Source: Emiliania huxleyi CCMP1516 (Eukaryota > Haptophyta > Isochrysidales > Noelaerhabdaceae). From it: a DNA stretch of 24,813 bases. Shown in pieces: positions 17,957 through 24,813 of this stretch. The notes beneath the pieces are model-generated. The model saw only the letters and a program-made list of their open reading frames with translations, was not told where the DNA came from and searched no databases. The translations under genes were made by a program, and so were the position numbers. The DNA lies in the NCBI RefSeq assembly GCF_000372725.1, contig NW_005199684.1:147903-172715 (forward strand). The letters are read 5' to 3'. Every line of letters begins with the position of its first letter. The stretch's first letter is position 1.

Positions 17957-18837
17957 CTGAGGGAGGGTGTAGAGGATGTAGAGTGTAGAGCGCTGTAGAG
18001 CTGTAGAGCTGTAGAGCGCTGTAGAGCGCTGTAGAGCTGTAGAGCTCTACATCCGCCGCGGGACGAGGCGCCTGCGTTGTAGAGCGATGTAGAGCGCGAT
18101 TTTGTTGTAGAGTTTGTTGTAGAGGCTCTACAGCAAAACCGCCGGGAAGGCAGTGACTCAAAGAGGTCGAGCCGCGCTAATGGGGTGTCTCCGAGCTTAC
18201 TGGAGCTCTGATGGACGGACCTGACTATCCCTGACACACAGAGAGTCACTCTGACGGCACACAACACCCTATAACTGCGTCATGACCAGCCTGCCATGCG
18301 TCGCCGGTGCCGCATTCGTCGCAGTGCTTCTGTAGCAGGCGGTGGACTGTCGGCTGCGAGGACGGTCGCATTTGCGCGAGGCGAGGCGAGCATTGCTGCG
18401 CGTTGCATGCGCCATGCCTCGCGCCAGCGCGTGCGGGAGCTCCTGGCTGAGCGTTGAGTCCAGGCGAGTTGCGCTGGCCACTATCGCTACGCCGAGCCGA
18501 GCTGACGCGCCGAGGCGCCGGCCAGTCGCAGCCGTGAGGCATGCCACAGCAGCAGAGGCACCTGCCACCCATTGGGCGGGCAGACAGAAGGCCAGGGCAG
18601 CACTGGCAAGTGCAACGCGCCTCATGTCGGAGAGCGACCGTGCCTCGTTCGCCGCTTTTGATGTAGAGTTTGTTGTAGAGATTTCACGTTGTAGAGCGCC
18701 TCTACATCGCTCTACAACGCAGGCGCCTCGTCCCGCGGCGGATGTAGAGCTCTACAGCTCTACAGCCCTCCAGAGCGCTCTACATCTCTACAGCTCTACA
18801 GCGCTCTACACTCTACATCCTCTACACCCACCCTCAG
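17957..18837. mobile_element. Non-autonomous DNA transposon with long terminal inverted repeats (MITE/foldback-like)
   Basis: The 881-bp element starts CTGAGGG and ends CCCTCAG. The left arm (17957 to about 18090) and right arm (about 18705 to 18837) are inverted copies: GTGTAGAGGATGTAGAGTG, several TGTAGAGC units, then CATCCGCCGCGGGACGAGGC and the reverse complement on the other side. Inside the arms both sides carry GTAGAGTTTGTTGTAGAG in the same direction, so the arms are rearranged internally. The roughly 530-bp core has no convincing transposase frame. The flanking 8-bp duplication (GCGCGCTG) is the length typical of hAT-like elements, but the ends are not diagnostic, so the superfamily is undecided. 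Confidence 0.8.
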
Positions 18838-18845
18838 GCGCGCTG
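18838..18845 (+). repeat. 8-bp target site duplication, right
   Basis: GCGCGCTG directly follows CCCTCAG, identical to 17949-17956. Confidence 0.7.
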
Positions 18846-18899
18846 CCAAGGTCCAGGGTCAGAGCCGCCTCGCTTCGCGTTGGCCGTTATACGCTTTTC

Positions 18900-19075
18900 T
18901 CGCCGAGTACTATCTATATTCTTTTTGCGTATTCTTTCCGTATTCTTGTCCAAAATAGGGTCTATATTCTCGAATATGGCAAGAATATGGCTCCAAATAG
19001 GGCCTATATTCTCGAATATTCTTTATATTCCGGCTGAAAATCGCTTCGAAAAAAAATAGAATATATGAAGAAAAG
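18900..19075 (+). other. A/T-rich upstream region with repeated ATAGGG(T/C)CTATATTC
   Basis: In an otherwise GC-rich locus this stretch is rich in TATTC and GAATAT words. A unit with AAATAGGG(T/C)CTATATTCTCG followed by AATAT occurs twice (about 18953-18978 and 18993-19019). It directly precedes the NAA40-like promoter and may be regulatory or the remains of an A/T-rich insertion. Confidence 0.5.
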
Positions 19076-19077
19076 GG

Positions 19078-19083
19078 TATAAA
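19078..19083 (+). promoter_or_regulatory. TATA box candidate of the NAA40-like gene
   Basis: GGGTATAAAGGCC lies about 245 bp upstream of the ATG at 19323 and just upstream of the (CA)n tract. If used, transcription would start near 19105-19115 and the microsatellite would lie in the 5'UTR. Confidence 0.5.
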
Positions 19084-19113
19084 GGCCAAGCTTCGCGGCC
19101 GGAATCAAGTCCG

Positions 19114-19115
<2 letters not shown>

Positions 19116-19203
<88 letters not shown>
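19116..19203 (+). repeat. (CA)n microsatellite
   Basis: About 44 uninterrupted CA units lie between the TATA-like box and the NAA40-like start codon. It is long enough to be highly polymorphic. Confidence 0.98.
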
Positions 19204-19204
<1 letters not shown>

Positions 19205-19322
19205 GACAAGGGAGAACTTGTTCTTCACCTTCAGATACAAGAACTCGGAGAAAAAACGAGTTCAAAAGAAGAAACTCAGGGTGCTCCGGCTTCCCGCCCG
19301 TGCCAACGACAACTCCGACGAC

Positions 19323-20849
19323 ATGAGCAAAGTATCCGGCGGCTGCGGCGGCAAGAGCAAGGGCGGAAAATCGCGCTCGAAAGGGGTCGGTAGCGACGTC
19401 GCCGCCGTGCGCACCGTGAAGCTGTCGACGAGCGCCAACGGCGATGTCGTCTCCACGCTGCGCCGCGCGCTCCGAAACGACGATGGGACCGATCGCGACT
19501 TGCTCAATGATTTGCCGGCCGGCCTCCGCGCCTTAAAGCGGTCAGGCCTTGACCTCGAGATTGAGTTTCACTCCGGCAAGAAGCTGAATCGCGCCGACGC
19601 AAAAGTGTGCCTGGCCATGTGCCGCGAGGAGCTGCAGGAGGAGTACGAAGTGTCAGGCTACGGGTGGGACGAGGAGGATAAGTGGGGCGAGCTGACCTCG
19701 TCCGAGTCGCGGCTGCTCCTGTTCCGCGAGGCGGTGGGCCGGCGGATCGTCGGCTACGCCTCTTTCCGCCTCACGCTGCAGGGCGAGTGCTGGAATTGCA
19801 TGGAGGGGTCGCCTTGCCTCTTCGTCTACGACCTCCTCGTGCTCCCCGAGTACCGGCGCAAGGGCGTGGGCAAGCAGGCGCTCCTGACCCTCGAGATGGC
19901 CGCGAGGAAGGCCCGCCTGGCGTACGTGTGCGCGCTGGTCACCTCTGCGAGCGCGCTCGGCCCTCCCTTCTTGAGCGCCATCAAGGGCTGGCGCGACGAC
20001 ACCGCCGCGGTCCTGCAGATGGACGCGGCCGACCCGGACGACGACTCGTTCCGCGTGTACGCAAAGTGCGTCGACACCTCAATCCTGCAGGCGGAGCAGC
20101 AGTCGCAGAGTGTGCAGGCCTATGCGCGCCAGCTCGCCGCGCAGCTCGCGGCGGCGTCCGCCGCGCCGCCGCCGCCGCTCCCCGAGCCGGCCTCGGAGGC
20201 GCGCGCGGCGGCGGAGGACCCGACCCTGGCGGCGGAGGAGGCCAGCGACGAGGTCGCCGGGTCGCCGCCGCCCGCCGCCGAGCCCGCCGACAAGGCGAAG
20301 AGCAAGAACGCGAAGAAGAAGGCTCGCCAGCGCGCCGCGCGTAAGGCCGAGGCGCCCGCCACGCCCCCCGCGCCCACAGCGGGCGAGGCCGAGGCGCTGT
20401 CCGCCGCGCCGACGGCGGAGCGCAAGGAGCCGACCGAGGGCGCCGACGGTGCCGACGGCGTCGCGCCGCCGTTCGCCTTTGGACGCGCGCTGCCTCCGCC
20501 CGCCCTGCGCTTCGACCTCTCCGCGCTGGCGCGGCCGCTGGAGGGCGGCGCCCGGGAGGAGGGCGGGGAGGGCGGTGGCGGGGAGGAGGGCGGGGAGGGC
20601 GGTGGCGGGGAGGAGGGCGGGGAGGGAGGTGGCGAGGAGGAGGAGGAGGTGGACCGCGTGCTCGACGAGCTGTGCGCCCTCTTCGAGGAGCGCAACGGGC
20701 GGCCGGCGACGGAGAGCGAAATCGCCTCCTGGGTGCGGACGATCAAGGAGGCCAACCTCTCGGGCCAAGACCTGGGGGCGGACCCGGCCGCCGAGCCGGC
20801 CGACGGGGGCCTTTGCGGCGAGACGGGCGAGGCTGGCTGTGTGGCCTGA
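19323..20849 (+). CDS. NAA40: NAA40 (NatD)-like N-alpha-acetyltransferase with long C-terminal extension
   Basis: NatD acetylates the N-terminal Ser of histones H4 and H2A from acetyl-CoA. The 508-residue frame is a single exon from ATG 19323, preceded by GACGAC. Residues ~5-20 are Lys/Gly-rich. Residues ~60-260 match the family: MCREELQEEYEVSGYGWDEE, then KWGELTSSESRLLLF, IVGYASFRL, CLFVYDLLVLPEYRRKGVGK (the R/Q-x-x-G-x-G/A acetyl-CoA loop as RRKGVGK), and FRVYAKCVD. Human NAA40 ends about there (237 residues). Here about 260 residues follow: Ala/Pro/Glu-rich, a basic KSKNAKKKARQRAARK stretch, GEEGGEGGG repeats, and a compact C-terminal motif VDRVLDELCALFEERNGRPA..SEIASWVRTIKEA, which I do not recognise. 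The extension may direct nuclear or chromatin binding; that is inference. Confidence 0.85.
   Translation: MSKVSGGCGGKSKGGKSRSKGVGSDVAAVRTVKLSTSANGDVVSTLRRALRNDDGTDRDLLNDLPAGLRALKRSGLDLEIEFHSGKKLNRADAKVCLAMCREELQEEYEVSGYGWDEEDKWGELTSSESRLLLFREAVGRRIVGYASFRLTLQGECWNCMEGSPCLFVYDLLVLPEYRRKGVGKQALLTLEMAARKARLAYVCALVTSASALGPPFLSAIKGWRDDTAAVLQMDAADPDDDSFRVYAKCVDTSILQAEQQSQSVQAYARQLAAQLAAASAAPPPPLPEPASEARAAAEDPTLAAEEASDEVAGSPPPAAEPADKAKSKNAKKKARQRAARKAEAPATPPAPTAGEAEALSAAPTAERKEPTEGADGADGVAPPFAFGRALPPPALRFDLSALARPLEGGAREEGGEGGGGEEGGEGGGGEEGGEGGGEEEEEVDRVLDELCALFEERNGRPATESEIASWVRTIKEANLSGQDLGADPAAEPADGGLCGETGEAGCVA
20560..20645 (+). repeat. 27-bp coding repeat, Gly/Glu
   Basis: GAGGAGGGCGGGGAGGGCGGTGGCGG-type units are repeated about three times in the NAA40-like C-terminal extension, coding EEGGEGGG. 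They lie just before the conserved-looking C-terminal motif. Confidence 0.8.
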
Positions 20850-21399
20850 GGCTAAGGGCGGGGCGCCGGGTAGGCGGGTCTGTGGTAGGGGTGGGGCTTC
20901 TCCGTCGGGCCCGCGCTGGCCGAGCCACACGGCTTGGACAACATACTCCCGGTCTCCTGACTATAAATAAATAGAGCACGCATCTCCCGGAGAGATGGGC
21001 GACGCACGAACCCCGAGGCACAGCGCGCACCCCGGTCCCCGCTCGCAGGGCGTGCACCACACAGCTGCACACAAGTGACAAGACATTAAGTCAGACATAC
21101 AGTTATCTCTAGGCGCTGCGCGATTTTCCTCAGGATTTCGGGGGGGCAATACGATGGTCTCCTTGCGCGTAAAAAAAGAAAATGGACAACCCAAGGGAGG
21201 GATGGGAAATCTCCTAGCGCGTGACGGTGACGTCTACTGTGTTCGATCTTTCCCTTGTATTATTCGCAACTGGAACAGCGCCTCTAAGCGAGACCGCCCT
21301 CTGTCTGGCCCTCCCCCGTCGTCGAGCTGCTGTTTTCTCTCTGCCTATCGTAGTATGTCTATGAGATAAACGCGCACCAACAACAGCCGTCGCACAACG
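20850..21399. other. Intergenic region between NAA40-like and membrane protein genes
   Basis: It contains CTATAAATAAATAG at 20961-20974, which could be a TATA box for an upstream start of the next gene or part of the NAA40-like 3' end. At 21176-21207 it holds the third copy of the shared module. No coding frame is supported. Confidence 0.45.
21176..21207 (+). repeat. Shared upstream module, copy 3 (partial, inverted relative to copies 1 and 2)
   Basis: AAGAAAATGGACAACCCAAG followed by GGAGGGATGGGA matches the reverse complement of the corresponding part of copy 1 with about three differences. It is about 190 bp upstream of the ATG at 21400 and reads in the direction of that gene, as the other copies do for theirs. 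Confidence 0.6.
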
Positions 21400-22323
21400 A
21401 TGGGCAGCAGTGTGCCCTCTCCTGAGGCTCCACCGGGACAAGAGACCGCCCGCAAGAGGCAGGAGACCGCCGACGCCACAGTCGGGTCGCGCATAGGGAT
21501 CACCCACTCCCACGGCGCAGCACGAACCTATGCTGCGCATGGGAGGGAGCCGCAGCTGGAGGACTGGCTCGTGATCGGCACCCTCCTCGTGCTGCTCGTG
21601 TTGGCTCAACTCGTGATGTCATGCCGCCACCGCCGCCGCCGCCGCGGCCGTCGTCTCGCAAGACAGAAGCACCGACAGTTGGCGAGGGCGCGGATCGCGC
21701 CGACCGCGTCGTCGTCGTCGGCTGGTGGCGACGGCGACGGCGCGGAAGACGACTGTTGCCGGAGCGAGCCCCACGACCGACAGAGCGCGCCGAGCGTGGC
21801 GCCGGTCGACGAGCCCAAGGACCCCATCCATCCATCCACGTCCGGCACCGCCAGCACCGCCGAGGAGGCTGCCGCCCAGGAGGGGGCTGGCCCGTCGGGG
21901 CCGAGGCTGCTGCAGCACCGTCAGCGGCAGCAGCGGCAGCAGCGGCGCATACGCGACGGCCCGGTCGTGTGCCCGGCGTTTGGCGTCGCCCCGAGCCTCG
22001 TGGAGCCGCGTGCCATGCTCCTCGCCGTCGCGCGCGTGGCGAGCCAGGAGGAGCCGCACACCGAGGACTCGGTCTCGAGCGAGGACGAGTCGGCTGCCGA
22101 GGCCACGCCCAAGGCGCGATCGGCCTCCGACATCATCCCGCCCCTGCCGATCCCCGCGGGGGCGCTCACCCGCGCGTCCCTCGCGTCCTTCGACTCCGCG
22201 TGCAGCGAGCCCGCAGCTGATCGGCCCGCGAGCCGGCAGGGAGGGGAGGCGGCGCCGCACGAGTGGAGACGGACAGCGGAGGACTGGGTCACGTCATGGT
22301 TCTTCAGGGATGTATCTTATTAG
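21400..22323 (+). CDS. Single-pass membrane protein with Arg-rich juxtamembrane region and disordered tail
   Basis: The 307-residue frame runs from ATG 21400 to TAG. Residues 1-50 are polar. Residues ~53-72 form one membrane helix (WLVIGTLLVLLVLAQLVMSC), followed by RHRRRRRGRRLARQKHRQLAR. The rest is Ser/Glu/Ala/Pro-rich and probably disordered, with Gln/Arg repeats (RQRQQRQQRR) and acidic Ser clusters (EDSVSSEDESAAE) that look like kinase sites. No signal peptide is seen, so it is a likely type with internal anchor and cytosolic basic tail. The helix plus SCR-R-R-GRRL pattern matches the small protein at 16849-17247. Family not recognised. Confidence 0.55.
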   Translation: MGSSVPSPEAPPGQETARKRQETADATVGSRIGITHSHGAARTYAAHGREPQLEDWLVIGTLLVLLVLAQLVMSCRHRRRRRGRRLARQKHRQLARARIAPTASSSSAGGDGDGAEDDCCRSEPHDRQSAPSVAPVDEPKDPIHPSTSGTASTAEEAAAQEGAGPSGPRLLQHRQRQQRQQRRIRDGPVVCPAFGVAPSLVEPRAMLLAVARVASQEEPHTEDSVSSEDESAAEATPKARSASDIIPPLPIPAGALTRASLASFDSACSEPAADRPASRQGGEAAPHEWRRTAEDWVTSWFFRDVSY

Positions 22324-23000
22324 TGATTACATTTAATCAGTGTGATTATAGAGTGTTCCTAAAGTACTTTGCGGAGATCAGCAAGCACACAGCAGAGGAG
22401 GATGTACGAAGAGATTAGGAGCAGCAGGGACCCGAGGGACCATGTGGAAGACGGCTAGTGCTAGTCCCCCATCGGGAGGACGACGGCGGCTAAAGTACTG
22501 TAGTCGCCGACCCCACACCCACAAAGTCAAAGTGAACCCTGCACAAAGATCGCACGGGCGGGGACCTGTTCTCCTTTTTACCCATGTACATGTCTCCGTG
22601 CGTGTGCGGTGTGGGTGTGCTGGTGAGTGTCGGCTTTTTATGATAGACCTTACGTATTTACTTGTACTACACTTCGTATTGTGGACGTCTGTGAGGCGCT
22701 GAGGCGTGAACCTCCGTGAGGGGTGGGGTGCGGGAGACCAGGGACTCCAGGAGAGAGAGGCAGAGTGGAACTAGTGGAGTCTGGAGAGGACAGGGAGGCG
22801 GAGGGACGTGTCCGACTCCCTGGCGCGGGGGGCGGGGGGGCGGTTTCTTGTGCATGCGGTCGAGTACGACGGCTACCCCGACGCAGCCCCGACGCGGAGC
22901 CTCGGCAAGAGGAAGAGACGTGGACTCAGGTGACGGTTGGGTGTGTGGTCGCGGTCAGCGCTCGGACGCCGTCACCCGAACCGGCTATGCCACCGGGGCC
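22324..23000. other. Convergent intergenic region
   Basis: This is about 680 bp between the 3' ends of the plus-strand membrane protein gene and the minus-strand four-TM gene. It starts with A/T-rich sequence (ATTACATTTAATCAGTGTGATTATAG) and becomes G-rich after 22700. No RNA gene or supported coding frame is seen. Confidence 0.5.
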
Positions 23001-24059
23001 CTAGGTTGCCTTGGTAAGGTACGCGATGAGCACGCGCACCTCGAAGACCTGGCTCGCCACCACGGCCATCTGGATGAAGTACACGATCCACCCCCCGGCG
23101 ATGCCGAGCGTGAGGAGGCGGTCAACGTCGTCCTCCTGCGCGCACAAGGGGTGAGTGGGTGGGTGGGTGGACGGGAGGTAGGGCCGGCGCGGGAGAGTGG
23201 AAGGGCCTGGGCGGGTATGGCGGACGCGAGGACGGGAGGGAGGGAGGGGAGAGGGGGGGAGCGCACGAAGCTGGCGCAGCAGATTGAGAAGGTGAGGGCA
23301 TCAACAGTAAAGCTCGTTCCCAAAGGAACGAGCTCGTTGCACTTCCAGTCGTCGTTGCTGCCTGGTGACGTTCGGTGGTGGCGCAGGGCGTGGGTTACTA
23401 TATGAACTGAGACTGCTGCTATTGCTATTAAATCGCCTGGGTCGTTCAAGAGCCAAGCCTTCCAGATTTGGTTGTCGGCGACGTTGATGAGGATTCCAGG
23501 GACAAGCGCCAACAGCACAAGCGCCGGCATGACAAACAAGAACGGCTTGAGCAGCTTTGGCGACGCTTGGACCACACGCCGACCAAGGCCACTGGCACTG
23601 CGTACAAGGCCACTGCGAGAATGGTGAGGCCGAAGCCTATCCCCCACCCCGCCTCGTAGAGGGTGGCCATGTCCTCAAAGTCGCAATCCTTCTCGCTCCA
23701 GACGTTGCATGAGCAGGCCTGGTTGCACGCCGGAACTCGCGCACAGTACTCTTTGGCGTCGTCGACGATGGCGTCGGTGACAAGAGCCCGCCATTGGGTG
23801 CGTTGGGGAGCGGGGCAAAGCTGAGGATGCTGAGGAGCGAGAGGACGAATGAGACGCCGAGGTACCACTGCAAGGGTGAGGGGAGCAGGGGCGGTTTGGG
23901 AGACGGCGGCGGGCGTGGCAAAAGGGAGATGGTGGCAAGTCACACCATCAGCCCTTGCTTGATTCCGCAGCAGCAGCCGCAGCACCGGGGCTCGCCGCCC
24001 ATCGTTCCGGTGGTGCCGGAAAGGCGCCCCTCGACCGTGAAGGAGAACCGGCCGAGCAT
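23001..24059 (-). CDS. Four-TM membrane protein with Cys-rich loop
   Basis: The start at ATG 24059 gives MLGRFSFTVEG...RCCGCCCGIKQGLM (exon 24059-23946), then a GT-AG intron at 23868-23945. TM1 is WYLGVSFVLSLLSILSF. A loop follows with six cysteines (EYCARVPACNQACSCNV...KDC). TM2 is GWGIGFGLTILAVALYAVPV, TM3 is FLFVMPALVLLALVPGILI. After a second intron (23136-23266, donor AGCTTC|GTGCGC) comes TM4 (GGWIVYFIQMAVVASQVF), with TAG at 23001. The N-terminal CCGCCCG before TM1 resembles tetraspan LAPTM/tetraspanin-like proteins of protists. TM1, the loop/TM2 and TM3 are in different frames, with shifts at about 23781-23812 and 23560-23582 and no room for introns. Indel errors or decay are the likely reasons. 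Function unknown. Confidence 0.6.
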
Positions 24060-24152
24060 TGTCGTGATTGCGCTGACTCGTTAGACCTCTATCATCAAAC
24101 AAAAAAATGGATCGTTCGTCTTGGCTCATTTCACCAAGAAGGGGGCCCGAGG

Positions 24153-24267
24153 GTGGGTGACGGCTAGCACCACACGCCTCTCCTTAAAATCCCTGTGTGG
24201 TGGCGGCGTGCCGTCCTCCCATCCCTCCCTTGGCTGGTCTGTTTGCTTTCTTTTACTTGTCGAATGG
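24153..24267 (-). repeat. Shared upstream module, copy 2
   Basis: This is nearly the same as 4585-4697, including the CACCACAC/GTGTGGTG inverted repeat, CTCCTTAAAATCCC and CCCATCCCTCCCTTGG. It lies about 95 bp upstream of the four-TM gene start, in the same orientation to that gene as copy 1 is to the DNA2-like gene. Confidence 0.75.
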
Positions 24268-24447
24268 GGATAATTCGCCACAATCCCCACACACGGAACC
24301 ACATGCTAGCACAACGCCTCAAAGCGCCAAGCCGCGGGGGGCGGCGACGGTGCGTTCGGATATGCCACGACTCTCACTCGTGTCGGACTGCGCGTCAAGC
24401 AAATCAATCAAGTATTCTCGAGGTCTCGAAGCGTCGAGGAACGGGAG

Positions 24448-24450
<3 letters not shown>

Positions 24451-24540
<90 letters not shown>
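24451..24540 (+). repeat. (CT)n microsatellite, first block
   Basis: Forty-five uninterrupted CT units, followed by 42 bp of unique sequence (GTGACTAAACTATCTC...) and then a second block. Confidence 0.98.
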
Positions 24541-24543
<3 letters not shown>

Positions 24544-24580
24544 ACTAAACTATCTCTTTCTCGCTCTGTGACCAAAAACT

Positions 24581-24582
<2 letters not shown>

Positions 24583-24651
<69 letters not shown>
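24583..24651 (+). repeat. (CT)n microsatellite, second block
   Basis: About 34 CT units. The spacer between the two blocks includes CTCTGTGACCAAAAACTAA, which echoes GTGACTAAACT at its own start, so the whole may be one duplicated repeat. The remaining sequence to 24813 shows no gene. Confidence 0.98.
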
Positions 24652-24656
<5 letters not shown>

Positions 24657-24813
24657 CGTTCCATAGTTATGAGAGCTGTCTCTTGGTGGTCCAAGTCACC
24701 TCGTCGAGGTACTCACTCGAGGCCCGACGCCCGAGTCAGTTTTGTCGTCTTTTTCGTGCCCACAGTGCCCAGCACATGCTGTCAACGCGATGTAAAGGTC
24801 GCGCCGCCGGGGT

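Noticed and set aside
18269..18660. Transposase frame within the inverted-repeat element
   Set aside because: Open frames of about 100 codons exist on both strands but show no DDE or hAT-like pattern; the core seems non-coding.
19004..19265. Minus-strand Cys/Val repeat frames
   Set aside because: They are translations of the (CA)n microsatellite.
24195..24548. Plus-strand frames ending in Ser/Leu repeats
   Set aside because: They are translations of the (CT)n microsatellite joined to the shared upstream module.
24661..24760. Possible tRNA-like hairpins near the right end
   Set aside because: CTCGTCGAGG and CTCACTCGAGG can fold, but no T-loop, anticodon arm or acceptor stem of tRNA could be found.

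Overview
The window is nuclear DNA of a GC-rich unicellular eukaryote. The genes are split by many short introns, several with GC-AG rather than GT-AG borders. Proteins carry long low-complexity Ala/Pro/Gly/Gln-His tracts, (CA)n and (CT)n microsatellites are present, and there is no sign of operons or ribosome binding sites. DUF285 repeats joined to proline-rich spacers, frequent GC splice donors and the gene repertoire point to a marine alga, most likely a haptophyte. That placement is an inference from style, not from a marker gene.

Layout. (1) 248-4288, minus: N-terminal and nuclease part of a DNA2-like replication/repair nuclease-helicase; its helicase part would lie left of the window. 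(2) 5107-8643, plus: a large secreted mosaic protein (PAN-like, DUF285 repeats, proline-rich spacers, Cys-rich segment, fucolectin-like C-terminus). (3) 8964-12622, minus: a helical protein with local resemblance to FANCA. (4) 13230-15582, minus: GDP-mannose 4,6-dehydratase, reconstructed as ten exons coding 356 residues. (5) about 15700-16465, minus: an MgtE/SLC41-type cation transporter with several frame breaks. (6) 16849-17247, plus: a small single-pass membrane protein. (7) 17957-18837: a non-autonomous inverted-repeat transposon. (8) 19323-20849, plus: NAA40/NatD-like histone N-terminal acetyltransferase with a long extra C-terminus. (9) 21400-22323, plus: a second single-pass membrane protein resembling gene 6. 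(10) 23001-24059, minus: a four-TM membrane protein.

The most interesting signal is in the introns. In the DNA2-like gene most introns are bordered by direct repeats of 6 to 23 bp, one copy at the donor and one just after the acceptor, and several are filled with 10-11 bp tandem repeats. The same 11-bp unit, also between duplicated exon sequence, recurs in an intron of the FANCA-like gene 9 kb away. Two introns of the DNA2-like gene are nearly identical twins of 71 and 72 nt. This looks like intron gain caught at several stages. Other signals are a module shared upstream of three genes in the same orientation relative to each gene, a transposon with an 8-bp target duplication, and two related Arg-rich membrane proteins.

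The genes do not form one pathway. DNA2 and FANCA families both act in replication-fork and crosslink repair, GMD makes the precursor of GDP-fucose, and the mosaic protein ends in a domain related to fucose-binding lectins, but these neighbourhoods may be coincidence.
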